Shown here: positions 1-10,500 of the stretch, in pieces
Layout of the letters: the number at the start of each line of letters is the position of its first letter
How positions within the stretch are numbered: the first letter of the stretch is position 1
NCBI RefSeq assembly: GCF_015354735.1
Contig: NZ_JACEFJ010000008.1
Span: 124,001-188,000 of the forward strand
Direction of reading: 5' to 3'
DNA: 64,000 bases
Origin: Pararhodonellum marinum
Lineage (GTDB): Bacteria > Bacteroidota > Bacteroidia > Cytophagales > Cyclobacteriaceae
Notes under the pieces: generated by a model
Told to the model about the DNA's origin: nothing
What the model saw: the letters and a program-made list of their open reading frames with translations, nothing else
Database searches by the model: none
Made by a program: the position numbers and the translations under genes

Positions 1-11
1 ATACAATATAT

Positions 12-329
12 ATGGCAGTTAATCCATCCATCATCACCAGAGATTTGGACAAAATCTCAGACAAATCAGGGAACATATACGAATCCCTCCACATCACTGC
101 TCAAAGAGCCAAACAAATCTCGTCCGCAATGAAAGAAGAGTTGAACAACAAACTCTCTGAATTTGCCAGCACAGTGGATAACCTTGAAGAGGTTTTCGAG
201 AACAAAGAACAAATTGAGATTTCTAAATTCTACGAAAGAATGCCCAAACCCACCACCTTGGCCATTGATGAGTTTATGGAAGACAAGATCTTGTTTCGCT
301 ATCCTGACGAAGAAACGGGAACTGAATAA
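12..329 (+). CDS. rpoZ: RNA polymerase omega subunit
   Basis: A 105-residue protein that matches the Bacteroidota form of the omega subunit, which helps assemble RNA polymerase by binding the beta-prime C-terminus. The segment ESLHITAQRAKQI (about residues 24-36) corresponds to the omega core helix with its alternating basic pattern, and the acidic tail is typical of this phylum. The ATG at 12 is the first possible start in the window. It lies only five bases upstream of coaBC on the same strand, an arrangement common in Bacteroidota, so the two are probably co-transcribed. The preceding gene of the operon lies outside the window. Confidence 0.85.
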   Translation: MAVNPSIITRDLDKISDKSGNIYESLHITAQRAKQISSAMKEELNNKLSEFASTVDNLEEVFENKEQIEISKFYERMPKPTTLAIDEFMEDKILFRYPDEETGTE

Positions 330-334
330 TTAAA

Positions 335-1543
335 ATGTCACTCCACGGTAAACGAATCTTATTGGGAGTTACTGGCAGCATAGCTGCCTATAAAGCATCA
401 CATCTGACCAGGTTATTGGTCAAAGAAGGAGCAGAAGTACAAATCATCATGAGTACTTCTGCTCTTGATTTTATTACCCCCCTCACCCTTTCCACCCTCT
501 CGAAACGGCCTGTTCTCCATCGGTTTTACGATAAAGAAAACGGAGAATGGAACAATCATGTCACTTTGGGGTTATGGGCCGACCTGTTATTGGTTGCTCC
601 CATTAGTGCCCATACCTTGGCCAAATTTGCACAAGGTCTGTGCGACAATCTCTTGTCAGCCACTTATCTTTCTGCACGATGTCCGGTCATGCTCGCACCA
701 GCCATGGACCTGGACATGTACCAACATCCCGCAGTGGTAAAAAACATGGCCATCCTCAGAGATTTTGGACATCAAATCCTGGATGCTGAAGAAGGTGAAT
801 TGGCCAGTGGATTGAGTGGACAGGGGCGAATGATGGAACCTGAACACATCTTAGAACATGTGCTGACTTTTTTTTCCAAAAAAAATGATTTTTCTGGCAA
901 GAAAATTCTAATTACTGCTGGGCCTACCTATGAAGCCATAGACCCAGTCAGGTTCATCGGAAACCACTCAAGTGGCAAAATGGGTACGGCTATAGCCTTG
1001 GAACTCGCTGCAAGAGGTGCAAATGTCGATTTGGTTTTAGGGCCAAGCCATTTGTCTCCCAATCATCCCAATCTAAAAGTACACAAAGTCATTTCCGCTG
1101 AGGAAATGTATTCCGCATGCCAAGGCTTACATTCTCAATCCAACATATCCATTTTTTCTGCTGCGGTGGCAGACTATGCACCTTCAGCACCTGCTAACGA
1201 AAAAATCAAAAAATCCGGCGATTCTCTCAATTTATCACTGAGAAAAAACGTGGATATCGCTTTTGAATTAGGGAAAAACAAACATTCCCATCAAATCCAT
1301 GTTGGGTTTGCGCTCGAAACCCAAAAAGAGGAGACACATGCCAAAGAAAAACTACGGAAGAAGAATTTTGACATGATTGTATTAAACTCAATGAGAGACG
1401 AAGGGGCAGGGTTTAAAAATGACACCAATAAAGTAACCCTGTATTACAAGGATGGCAAGCAAATTTCTACCCCTCTCCTTTCAAAAACCGCCGTTGCAAA
1501 AATTGTGGTAGATGGATTAAAAAACATTCCGATTGTAATCTAA
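335..1543 (+). CDS. coaBC: Bifunctional phosphopantothenoylcysteine decarboxylase / phosphopantothenate-cysteine ligase
   Basis: This enzyme carries out two consecutive steps of coenzyme A synthesis: joining cysteine to 4'-phosphopantothenate (C-terminal CoaB) and decarboxylating the product (N-terminal flavoprotein CoaC). The N-terminal half shows the flavin site GSIAAYKA near residue 13 and the PAMDLDMY motif near residue 120, the counterpart of PAMNxxM with its substrate-binding residues. The C-terminal half shows ITAGPTYEAIDPVRFIGN near residue 190 followed by SSGKMG, and SAAVADYAP near 273. At 402 residues it has the usual full length. It follows rpoZ closely and appears intact. Confidence 0.95.
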   Translation: MSLHGKRILLGVTGSIAAYKASHLTRLLVKEGAEVQIIMSTSALDFITPLTLSTLSKRPVLHRFYDKENGEWNNHVTLGLWADLLLVAPISAHTLAKFAQGLCDNLLSATYLSARCPVMLAPAMDLDMYQHPAVVKNMAILRDFGHQILDAEEGELASGLSGQGRMMEPEHILEHVLTFFSKKNDFSGKKILITAGPTYEAIDPVRFIGNHSSGKMGTAIALELAARGANVDLVLGPSHLSPNHPNLKVHKVISAEEMYSACQGLHSQSNISIFSAAVADYAPSAPANEKIKKSGDSLNLSLRKNVDIAFELGKNKHSHQIHVGFALETQKEETHAKEKLRKKNFDMIVLNSMRDEGAGFKNDTNKVTLYYKDGKQISTPLLSKTAVAKIVVDGLKNIPIVI

Positions 1544-1582
1544 GCCGTTGTCATTTCGTTTACATTTCTGAAGCCTAATCTT

Positions 1583-1590
1583 TATATTTG
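1583..1590 (+). promoter_or_regulatory. Bacteroidota -7 box (TATATTTG)
   Basis: TATATTTG fits the TAnnTTTG consensus of the Bacteroidota primary sigma factor. It lies 12 bases before the start of the DUF4835 gene. I see no clean TTTG at the -33 position, so this is a partial match, and the gene may also be read from the rpoZ operon. Confidence 0.4.
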
Positions 1591-1601
1591 AAAAAAGGTA
1601 C

Positions 1602-2516
1602 ATGCCAAATCAATTGACCATAAAGATTCTAAGATGGATTCTGTTGCCGGTTGTGTTAATCAGCGGTCATAATGTTCTTGCCCAAGAACTGAATTTTACT
1701 GTTACCATTAACAGTGACCGGGCAAGGATGCAGCAAACCGATGTTTTTCAGAACATGAAATCAACATTTGAGCAATTTTTAAATGGTAGAAGTTGGACAG
1801 GAGATGAATTCAGAACCCACGAAAGGATCAAGGGAAATCTTTTGATGACCATCAATGACATGCCACAGGTTAACCGTTTTAATGCCACTGTTCAGGTTCA
1901 AGTGGTCAGGCCTGTTTTTGGCACCAACTATGAGACGCTAGTACTCAATTTCATTGACAGAAGTTTTAATTTTGAATTCATGGAAAACCAGCCTTTGGAA
2001 TTCAATCAATTTAATTTTTTCAACAATATCTCTTCCCTTTTGGCTTTTTATGCCATCATTTCCATTGGTTTGGACTATGATACCTTTTCTTTTCGGGGAG
2101 GCGATGCATTTTTTGAAACAGCCAATAACGTGGTCTCTAGGGCAGGATGGGACACGGACATGAGCGCCTCCAATAGGAGGAATAGGTTTTGGCTTTCCAA
2201 TGAACTTTTCAATTCTCAAGCCATGGTCCCGGTAAGAGAGGCCTACTATCTGTATCACCGAAGGGGTATGGACCTCATGCTGACCAATCCGGAGGAGGGT
2301 TTTAAAAACATCTTGGCTTCCCTCCAAAACATTGCTGAAGTCAGCCAATTGCAACCCAACAGCATTTTGGTCATTTCTTTTTTAGATGCTAAATCGGATG
2401 AACTTAGTAAAGTACTTAAGAATGCCCCTTTAGACATCAAAGCAGAAGCGGTAGAAATCCTTTTGAAAATAGACCCCAATAATTCCCGAAAATACAACGA
2501 GATCCTAAAAGGTTAA
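1602..2516 (+). CDS. DUF4835 family exported protein
   Basis: A 304-residue protein with an N-terminal signal peptide (hydrophobic stretch about residues 13-25, ending before QELNF). The mature part contains the NFIDRSFNFEF and GLDYDTFSFRGG segments I associate with the DUF4835 family, which is found almost only in Bacteroidota. Its biochemical role is unknown. It sits between coaBC and recN, a conserved position in this phylum, and is probably exported to the periplasm or outer membrane. The assignment is from family pattern memory rather than a catalytic motif. Confidence 0.8.
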   Translation: MPNQLTIKILRWILLPVVLISGHNVLAQELNFTVTINSDRARMQQTDVFQNMKSTFEQFLNGRSWTGDEFRTHERIKGNLLMTINDMPQVNRFNATVQVQVVRPVFGTNYETLVLNFIDRSFNFEFMENQPLEFNQFNFFNNISSLLAFYAIISIGLDYDTFSFRGGDAFFETANNVVSRAGWDTDMSASNRRNRFWLSNELFNSQAMVPVREAYYLYHRRGMDLMLTNPEEGFKNILASLQNIAEVSQLQPNSILVISFLDAKSDELSKVLKNAPLDIKAEAVEILLKIDPNNSRKYNEILKG

Positions 2517-2530
2517 AGCGTATTTTTTCC

Positions 2531-2538
2531 TAGTTTTG
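2531..2538 (+). promoter_or_regulatory. Bacteroidota -7 box (TAGTTTTG) before recN
   Basis: TAGTTTTG matches TAnnTTTG and ends 20 bases before the recN start codon, which is a plausible distance for a promoter with a short leader. A matching -33 TTTG is not obvious. Confidence 0.35.
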
Positions 2539-2558
2539 ATCGCCAGATTCTTTTTACC

Positions 2559-4211
2559 ATGCTAAAAAACCTCAGTATTTCCAATTATGCCCTGATCGAA
2601 AAACTGGAAATGACCCCATCTGCCTCCCTGAACATGATAACAGGCGAAACGGGAGCAGGTAAGTCCATTATGCTAGGCGCTGTAGGTTTGTTGTTGGGCA
2701 ATCGAGCCGATACCAAGGCACTTTTCAACCAAAATCAAAAGTGCATAGTAGAGGGGGTTTTTGACATTCAAAATTATGGACTAGAAAACTTATTCAGCCA
2801 AGAAGATTTGGATTATGAAAGCCATTGTATCATCCGGAGGGAAATTGCACCAAATGGAAAATCAAGGGCTTTTGTCAATGACACCCCAGTCAGGCTCGAT
2901 ACCTTAAAAGAACTGGGTCAATCCCTCATGGATATCCACTCGCAAAATGAAAACCTTTCCCTTGGCGCCTCTACTTATCAACTGAAGTTATTGGACAACT
3001 ATGGTCACACCCATGAATATCTTCAAGCTTATAGAACCAGCTATGACAAATTTCTGAATCTCCAAAACCGATATATCGATCTGAAAGAGGAAGCGCTTCA
3101 ACTTCAGAAAGAAGCCGACTTCAATAAATTTCAGTTGGATGAATTATCCTTACTCAACTTAGAAGCGGGGGAGCAGGAAAAACTTGAGGAGGAACAAGAG
3201 ATTCTGGACAATGCAGAGGAGATTAAAGGGAAGATCCAAGAAATCCTCAACAGCATGCAAGAAGAACAGTTTGGTAGTTTGAGCAGTCTTGCCACCGGAT
3301 TTCAGGGTCTTCAGCAATTATCAAGGTATGGCCAGGCTTTTGATGCCCTTAAGGAACGTTTCCACAGCGTCTTGATCGAGCTCAATGACATTGCAGCGAC
3401 TTTGGAACAGGAGGATGCATTGATAGAGGTGGATATGGAGAAGCTAAGTAGTATTGGAGATCGACTAAGCAAAATCTATCAGCTTCAAAAAAAACATGGA
3501 GTTGCCACGGTGGAAGCCTTGATTGGGCTGGAACATGATCTGGCAGACAAAGTCTTTAAAGTGGACCATCTTGATGAGCAATTGAAAGAAATCGAGCAGA
3601 GCAAGGAAAAAGAAGCCACAATCATGAAGCAACTTGGGCAAAATCTTTCTGATAAAAGAAAGGCTTGTACCCAATCTTTTGCCAAGGAATTGAGTGCACT
3701 GCTTCATAAACTTGGAATGGAAAAAGCTGTCATAGAAATCGTTTGTAGGGAGACCAAACCTTCTGCCAATGGAATGGATGAGGTTGAATTTCTTTTTTCG
3801 GCCAATAAAGGAATCGCTCCACAACCAATCAGGTCAGTGGCTTCCGGAGGGGAATTTTCCAGGTTGATGTTTGCCATCAAATACATCATGGCAGATAAAA
3901 CTGCACTTCCTACCCTAATCTTTGATGAAATCGACACAGGGATCTCGGGAGAAGTTGCCCTTCAGATGGTACATATGATGCAGGAAATAGCCAAGAGACA
4001 CCAAGTCATTTGCATCAGCCACCTCCCTCAAGTTGCTGCCAAAGGGGATCAGCATTATTTTGTTTACAAAGACAACAGTACCGAGAAAACCATCAGTAAG
4101 ATCAAACTGCTTCAAAATGAGGAAAGAATCTTGGAAATCGCCAAAATGATCGCTGGTTCCAATCCATCAAGCAGCGCGTTTGAAAGTGCTAAGGAACTTT
4201 TGCAAAAATGA
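2559..4211 (+). CDS. recN: DNA repair ATPase RecN
   Basis: RecN is an SMC-like ATPase that acts at double-strand breaks during recombination repair. The sequence has the Walker A motif GETGAGKS near residues 30-37, a long central coiled coil rich in Glu, Lys, Leu and Gln (about residues 150-400), the ABC signature ASGGEFSRL near residue 427, and the Walker B motif LIFDEIDTGISG near residue 454, followed by the ISHLPQVAA histidine switch. The 550-residue length is normal for the family. It is intact and follows the DUF4835 gene after a 42-base gap. Confidence 0.96.
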   Translation: MLKNLSISNYALIEKLEMTPSASLNMITGETGAGKSIMLGAVGLLLGNRADTKALFNQNQKCIVEGVFDIQNYGLENLFSQEDLDYESHCIIRREIAPNGKSRAFVNDTPVRLDTLKELGQSLMDIHSQNENLSLGASTYQLKLLDNYGHTHEYLQAYRTSYDKFLNLQNRYIDLKEEALQLQKEADFNKFQLDELSLLNLEAGEQEKLEEEQEILDNAEEIKGKIQEILNSMQEEQFGSLSSLATGFQGLQQLSRYGQAFDALKERFHSVLIELNDIAATLEQEDALIEVDMEKLSSIGDRLSKIYQLQKKHGVATVEALIGLEHDLADKVFKVDHLDEQLKEIEQSKEKEATIMKQLGQNLSDKRKACTQSFAKELSALLHKLGMEKAVIEIVCRETKPSANGMDEVEFLFSANKGIAPQPIRSVASGGEFSRLMFAIKYIMADKTALPTLIFDEIDTGISGEVALQMVHMMQEIAKRHQVICISHLPQVAAKGDQHYFVYKDNSTEKTISKIKLLQNEERILEIAKMIAGSNPSSSAFESAKELLQK

Positions 4212-4334
4212 GGGAAAGTCTAGTTCGTTCTTGCTGTTCGCTATGAATAAAGAAACGCAAAATACAAAAATAGGTGTACCCACATTTTTTACTTAATTTT
4301 AAGCTGGAAAAGCCATTAACCAAATCATATAAAT

Positions 4335-5153
4335 ATGCCTGAAAATATTCTGAAAGGAAAAAAAGGGATCATCACTGGTGCCTTAGATGAAAATTCCATT
4401 GCCTGGAAAACTGCCCTAAAAGCCAAAGAACATGGGGCTAAATTTGTTTTGACCAATGCGCCTATAGCCATGAGGATGGGAGCCATTAAGGAATTGGCTG
4501 ATGCCTGTGACACCATTGTGATTCCCGCAGATGCCACTTCCGTAGAGGATATTGAAAAACTTTATGCAGAGGCCAAAGAATATCTTGGTGGCAATTTTGA
4601 TTTTTTACTCCATTCCATCGGCATGTCACCCAATGTAAGAAAAGGAAGAGCGTATGGGGATTTAAACTATGATTGGGCCCTAAAATCCTATGATGTATCG
4701 GCCTTGTCTTTTCACAAAATGATGCAGGTGGCAGAAAAAACAGATTCAATGAATGAATGGGGTTCAATTATAGGCCTCTCCTACATCGCCGCCCAGCGGG
4801 TCTATCCTTTTTACAGTGATATGGCCGAAGCCAAATCGCTGCTGGAAAGCATCGCCAGAAGTTATGGATATCGGTACGGCAAACTCAAAAAAGTCAGGGT
4901 GAACACCATTTCCCAATCCCCTACCAAAACCACAGCCGGTACAGGAATTGGAGGTTTTGATGCCTTCTATAATTTTGCGGAGGCCATGTCCCCTCTAGGC
5001 AATGCTTCTGCGGAGGCTTGTGCCGATTACATCATCACCATGTTCTCGGACCTTACCAAGATGGTGACCATGCAAAACCTATATCATGATGGAGGCTATT
5101 CCTTTACGGGAATAGCGGAAGAATTGATGGAAAAATACAGCGACAACGGCTAA
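4335..5153 (+). CDS. fabI: Enoyl-[acyl-carrier-protein] reductase (NADH)
   Basis: FabI reduces the trans-2 double bond of enoyl-ACP in the last step of each cycle of type II fatty acid synthesis. The N-terminal dinucleotide-binding segment IITGALDENSIAW and the catalytic Tyr-x6-Lys pair (YSDMAEAK, about residues 157-164) identify the family, and SIGMSPN replaces the common SIAFAP-type segment. At 272 residues it is complete. It is followed by a strong hairpin terminator and appears to be monocistronic. Confidence 0.95.
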   Translation: MPENILKGKKGIITGALDENSIAWKTALKAKEHGAKFVLTNAPIAMRMGAIKELADACDTIVIPADATSVEDIEKLYAEAKEYLGGNFDFLLHSIGMSPNVRKGRAYGDLNYDWALKSYDVSALSFHKMMQVAEKTDSMNEWGSIIGLSYIAAQRVYPFYSDMAEAKSLLESIARSYGYRYGKLKKVRVNTISQSPTKTTAGTGIGGFDAFYNFAEAMSPLGNASAEACADYIITMFSDLTKMVTMQNLYHDGGYSFTGIAEELMEKYSDNG

Positions 5154-5157
5154 AAAA

Positions 5158-5186
5158 CCAAAAGCTCCTCTTTGGAGCTTTTTTCT
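5158..5186. terminator. Bidirectional rho-independent terminator between fabI and the M48 protease
   Basis: The stem AAAAGCTCC / GGAGCTTTT with a five-base TCTTT loop is flanked by A-runs on the left and T-runs on the right, so it can end transcription from fabI on the plus strand and from the convergent protease gene on the minus strand. Confidence 0.8.
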
Positions 5187-5212
5187 TTTTCTTGTGTTAA
5201 GGTAACTTGGCC

Positions 5213-6442
5213 TCATTCCAGTTTTTCCAATCGCTCCAACAGGGGCGGATGGGAATAATTTACAAAAACATACCAGGGATGAGGGTTGATGTTGCTGAGC
5301 GTGTTGACGGAAAGTGTTTTCAGTGCTTCGGCCAAAGGGGGACCTGAAAAAGTCTCTTTGGCAAAAGCATCTGCTTCGAATTCATTTTTTCGGCTTAATA
5401 TATTCATTCCTATGCCCAATAAGGTGGAGATTGGGGAAAAGAGCATGGTGAAACCAATGATGTTCAAATGAACGGATAAAATCGTCCCACCCAAAGCAAG
5501 GCTCATCTTTTCACTGAATATAAACAAAGAAAGGATGTAGAGCAGGATGCCCACCTGAAGGATGCCCACCACCATCCCCCAGATGATATGCTTTTTTTTG
5601 AAATGTCCTACTTCATGAGCCAATACCGCTACCAACTCCTCCGGGGTATGTTGTTCTATCAAAGTATCATACAAAACCACTTTCTTTTTTCTCCCAAAAC
5701 CAGAGAAAAATGCATTTGCTTTAGATGACCTTTTGCTCCCATCAATAACAAAAATGTTGTCCAGACTAAAATCCACTGACTTAGCGTAACGCATGATCAT
5801 TTCTTTCAGCTCACTGGGCTCAAGAGGTGAAAGCCGATTAAAGAGCGGCAATATCCAAGCCGTATAAAATAGATTTACCAAAACCATAAACAAGGCAGCG
5901 ATGAGCCAAAACTGCCACCAAAAATGAGGTCCAATCCTATGAATCAACCACAACAATACCCAGAGTAACCCACCTCCTATGACAATGGAAAGCATGTATC
6001 CTTTTAACTTGTCCATGAAAAAAATCTTTGGAGTAGATTTGTTGAATCCATAGTTTTCTTCAATAGTAAATGTGTGGTAATAGTCAAACGGAAGCGAAAT
6101 GAGATCAGAACCAATAAAAATAACCGCAAAATAAATGAGTGAAAGCAAAATGGGGTCATCCACATATTCCCTCAACCAAATATCTACCCAACCGAAAAAT
6201 CCAAAATAAATAAATAAAAAGGTAAGGATAAAGGACAACAAGCCGGTATAAAGTCCAAATCTGTAATTGCTGAGTTGGTAAGCTTTGGAATTGAGTAGCT
6301 TCTCCCGATTCAGGTATTGTTCAAGGGTCTTAGGTACATCACCTGTAGGCCTTCTTACATTCAGCCAATTGAGCCATTTACTAAAAAGAAAATTGAAAGA
6401 AATAACCGCCAAAAGCAAATACTTCAAGCCCTCTGCATCCAT
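5213..6442 (-). CDS. M48 family metallopeptidase (Ste24/CAAX-protease-like)
   Basis: An integral membrane zinc protease of the Ste24/HtpX clan. The 409 residues include several hydrophobic segments, a CAAX-protease-like N-terminal region, and the zinc-binding motif HEVGH within VAVLAHEVGHFKKKH (about residues 276-290). The third zinc ligand is probably a Glu of NEFEADAFAKE near residue 355. In bacteria such enzymes usually act in membrane protein quality control; the substrate here is unknown. It lies 12 bases downstream of the PorP/SprF-like gene on the same strand, so the two may share a transcript. Confidence 0.9.
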   Translation of the reverse strand: MDAEGLKYLLLAVISFNFLFSKWLNWLNVRRPTGDVPKTLEQYLNREKLLNSKAYQLSNYRFGLYTGLLSFILTFLFIYFGFFGWVDIWLREYVDDPILLSLIYFAVIFIGSDLISLPFDYYHTFTIEENYGFNKSTPKIFFMDKLKGYMLSIVIGGGLLWVLLWLIHRIGPHFWWQFWLIAALFMVLVNLFYTAWILPLFNRLSPLEPSELKEMIMRYAKSVDFSLDNIFVIDGSKRSSKANAFFSGFGRKKKVVLYDTLIEQHTPEELVAVLAHEVGHFKKKHIIWGMVVGILQVGILLYILSLFIFSEKMSLALGGTILSVHLNIIGFTMLFSPISTLLGIGMNILSRKNEFEADAFAKETFSGPPLAEALKTLSVNTLSNINPHPWYVFVNYSHPPLLERLEKLE

Positions 6443-6454
6443 GGTGGAATCTGT

Positions 6455-7501
6455 TTAAAATTTAGGACAAGGAAGAAGGGTATCTCTAAGTCTGGGTTTC
6501 CCTTGATTTTTGTCGGGAAGAACAAAGGAAAGACTGATCTCATGCGCACCTCCAGATTGAATACCCAACTGCGATACAGTGTAATCAAAAGAATAGCCTA
6601 CGTTCATGCCAGAAGGCAGATTAACGCCCACCAGCAATACTATGGCATCGCGGTTACTTTGGTCATTGATCGGTTTGTATGGCAATCCTCTATACCATAG
6701 GCCCAAAACCAAGGGCTCCAAATAGAGATATGTACCTACATCCAATTGTTCAAAAGGCCCCTGCCTCTTGTAGTTTAGTGTAGGTGTAATCGATCTCTGC
6801 CTCCTCATGTGGGTATAATCTCCTCGGTAACCTCCCGTTCCCAAAGATATTCTGTAACCGGTATGTACCGAAAACTTTGTTGGCAGATTACTTACACCAT
6901 CCAAAAACGATTGGTTAGGCTGATTGACATGGTGTGCTGAGGCTCCAAACCAGAAATTATTGGTAAAGACCAAACCACCAAAGGACAAAGACAACATATT
7001 GACAGGTTCACCCAAGCCACTGAGATCACCTCCAGGCAAAGGTTCAGAAAAGGGGTCTGCTGGATTAATTTGATTGGCAAAGATCAGGTTTTCAAAAAAG
7101 CCTATGTCCCTCCTTATATAGGATGCTTGGAATCCAGGTCTAAAATAAATCCCTTCTCCCAAACGTAGTTCATAAGAATAGAGCCCTGAAACGGTAACAG
7201 ATCTTAGTCCCGCAGCACCTTCCACATCATTCATGATCATGAATCCTACCCCACTGTTGTATTTATCCAAAAAAGTGTCAAAATAGGCGGAAAAAGTAGT
7301 GAATTGGGTATCGATTCCAGGCCACTGATTCCTATAGTTGGCACCTACCCTACCCTGTAATTCCGACCCTGCGAAGGCAGGGTTTAGGTATAAAGGGGCG
7401 GCATAAAACTGGCTATACTGTGGATCCTGGGCCAATGACTCTTGTATCCATGAGAACATCAAGGTCAGAAAAAAAAGAATATGTAAATAAGACCTAAACA
7501 A
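6455..7501 (-). CDS. PorP/SprF family type IX secretion system membrane protein
   Basis: A 348-residue outer membrane beta-barrel protein of the PorP/SprF family. A signal peptide (about residues 8-24, ending SLAQ) is followed by DPQYSQFYAAPLYLNPAFAGS, the hallmark beginning of the family, and by YRNQWPGI and GVGFMIMNDVEGAAG. SprF-like proteins are needed for export of particular T9SS substrates with type B sorting domains. The gene is divergent from just such a substrate at 7584-13163, which suggests the two are partners. The start codon is probably TTG at 7501, because no ATG occurs upstream before an in-frame stop and the signal peptide needs this start. Confidence 0.9.
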   Translation of the reverse strand: MFRSYLHILFFLTLMFSWIQESLAQDPQYSQFYAAPLYLNPAFAGSELQGRVGANYRNQWPGIDTQFTTFSAYFDTFLDKYNSGVGFMIMNDVEGAAGLRSVTVSGLYSYELRLGEGIYFRPGFQASYIRRDIGFFENLIFANQINPADPFSEPLPGGDLSGLGEPVNMLSLSFGGLVFTNNFWFGASAHHVNQPNQSFLDGVSNLPTKFSVHTGYRISLGTGGYRGDYTHMRRQRSITPTLNYKRQGPFEQLDVGTYLYLEPLVLGLWYRGLPYKPINDQSNRDAIVLLVGVNLPSGMNVGYSFDYTVSQLGIQSGGAHEISLSFVLPDKNQGKPRLRDTLLPCPKF

Positions 7502-7583
7502 AATATTCTGCGTTTATTTGAAGTACTGATAAATTTGTAAACTATCAGTCACCCGAGGTGTTTCACCTAGTAGGCGGTAAATT

Positions 7584-10500
7584 ATGAAAATGAACCTTAT
7601 TAACATAAAGTTTTGCCTGATTTTTATTTTAGTAGTTTCACTAATCTGCTTTTTATCCATCCAAAAGGGCTTTTCCCAAGGATTCAATAACAACGAATGG
7701 ATTTTCGGATATTGTGGTGCAAATGAAGAAAATAATTATCTGTCTTTTGGAAAAGATGGAGAGGCCAAAGTAGCTTCTATTCCTGGAAATATCCCACTGG
7801 AAAGAGGCAACGTTGCCATAGCCATTGACCCTATCTCAGGAGAAATTTTGTTTTATACCAATGGAGAATTGGCGTTTAATTTCTACAACAATCCTTTGCA
7901 AGGGGTCGCAGGAGCTGGGCTTGGAGGTGATGCAGATGGCCGGCAAACGGTAGGTATCTCTTCTTTTGATTATCAGCCTGAAGAAGGAGGCAATAAGCTT
8001 TTTTACATCTTTTACCTTACCCCTGGTGGTCAGTTAAATTATTCGGTCATCGATATGAATGATCAGGGAGGCGCTCCGGCCAATGGGCCTCCGGGAGGCG
8101 CTGTGACAGGCGGAGGCACCATTGGGCCCGCAAGCGGGGCAGTTGTGGTGGTAAGTTCGCCTCAATCCCCTTCTTTTCTCATTAGCTTTGATAACGGCAA
8201 CCTGATCTCGAGAAGAATAGAAAATACGGAAGGTGATTTTACAGAAACAGATCAAGCCAACATAACAGGTACGCCAAAGGCCATCATTTTTGATGAAGAA
8301 AACCAAAAATTGCTCATTATTCCTGAAGGTCCCAATCAAGACATTATAGTAGTGGATTATAATTCTGCCAACGGAACATTTGGCGCAGTTTCCTCCATTT
8401 CTCAAAGTGGAGGCTCAGATCCTATAGAAGGGGTATCCTACTCGCCTGATGGCGATTTTATCTATTTTTCGAGAGGAGATCAATTGTTCCGGATACCTGC
8501 CGATGATTTGGATGCCGCACCGGTCGCTATGCCTACTGACAATCCCTCCCGGATTTTTGACATCAAGGTAGGGCCTGACGGAAGCCTGTACTATATCTAT
8601 GAGGAAACTCTAGGCGGTCCCCAACTGATTGGAAGAGTCACAAATCCGGACGAGGAATTGCTGGAAGATCTGGAAATTGAAGAAGACCCTTTTGATGGAG
8701 CTGATTTTTGTGGAACCATTTTCCCGAGTTTTGCCCCAAATCAAGACCTTGATCCAACTGTAGATTTTACCTGGACACCAGCTAATCCATGTACCAACAA
8801 TCCGCTACAGCTGATCAGCGAAATCACACCTGCCAATTACACCCCCGAAAGCTACGAGTGGTCTTTTACCCCACCTTTAGTGGATGAAGATGGCCAAGAA
8901 GTGGATATGGATTTCAACCAACAACATCTGCTTATCCCAGCAGAAGCCACCACTCAACAGAGTATTTCTGTAACCTTGACGGTTAAATTTGCTGATGGAC
9001 AGGAATTGTCCATTCCAAAAGTTATCAATTTTCAGGAAAACCAACTTCAAGCACAATTTACTGCACAAGACACCACTGTTTGCGATGGGCCTGGTTGCCT
9101 TATAGATATCGGTGCACTACTTGAAGTGAGTCAACAAGGTGGACAGGGTGGGCAACCAGGTCAACCGGGACAGCCGGGAATACCTGGGCAACCGGGACAG
9201 CCAGGTCAAGGTCAACAAGGAAATTATGAATACTTTTGGTCCAATCTACCTGATAAGGGTTGGACTACTGATACCGAAAACTGCGTCAGCTTACCGGGAG
9301 CCTACTGGGTTTTGGTTCGTGAGCCGGGTGCAGAATGCTACGTATATGCAAGTATGCGAGTAAAAATCTGGGATCTGGAGGACAGAGCCAACAACATATG
9401 GTATTTTGGTGATGGGGCGGGCTTAGACTTTAACCCTGACCCGAATAATCCAGATGGTCCTGTACCAAGGCCTGTCGGCCACAATCAAAACATTCCTGCT
9501 GGTACCACCACCATTTCAGACGAAGCAGGGCAGGTTTTATTCTTCACGGATGGGTCCACGGTTTGGGACCTTAGCGGCAATGTCATGCCGAATGGGGATA
9601 ACATAGGTGGTGATAATAATGCCTCTCAGAGTGTCATAGGTGTGCCAGTGCCCAGAGACGAAACCTTATTTTATCTGTTTACCACCCAATCCACAGGAGC
9701 AGGGTCAAACCAGGTCAAATTCTCACTTGTAGACATCAAAGGGAGTACCCAAAATCCAGGAGTAGGCAATGTGTTGACCAAAGACAATCTGCTTTTCAGT
9801 CCTTCTACAGAACATTCCGCCGCAGTGGAGTCGGGAGATACAACTTGGGTGGTGTTTCATGAATTGGGCAACAATACCTTTAGGGCTTATCCAGTCAGTG
9901 AAGCTGGCCTAGGACTTCCTGTATTCAGTTCTGTGGGAAGTAACCATACCTTCAGCTCAGGGTCAGGAGCGATGAAATTCAGTTCAGATGGAAACCGACT
10001 TGCTGTGACCATCAACGACGGCAATTGTAATCGGGTGGAAATATTTGATTTTGATCAAGGTACCGGAAGGTTGACAGAATATGCCCTCTTAGATTTGGGT
10101 TGTGATGGAGATTTGTATGGACTGGAGTTTTCTGATGATGGGAATCGGATATTTGTTTCCTACAGAGGAGGAGGTTCTAGGGTAGAAGAAATTTTTATCG
10201 GTGGAAATGAACGGACTGATACTTCCGATCCCGATAACCCAGTGACGACTACCTGCCCGACTTGCTTTGAAAATGCCGAAGACCAGTCCGCCATAGAGCA
10301 ATGTATCCTGCAAAACAGGAATGTGGTTCCCAATACCCAAGGACTCAACTTGGGTGCTGTCCAGATCGGTCCTGATGGGCAAATATATGTGGCAGTGGTT
10401 GGCTCCAATCAGATCGGACAAATCCTAGTGGGTGCTGAATGTAATACCAGTACTTTCAACCAAGATGGGGTGGAGACCATGCCCGGCACTTCCAATCTTG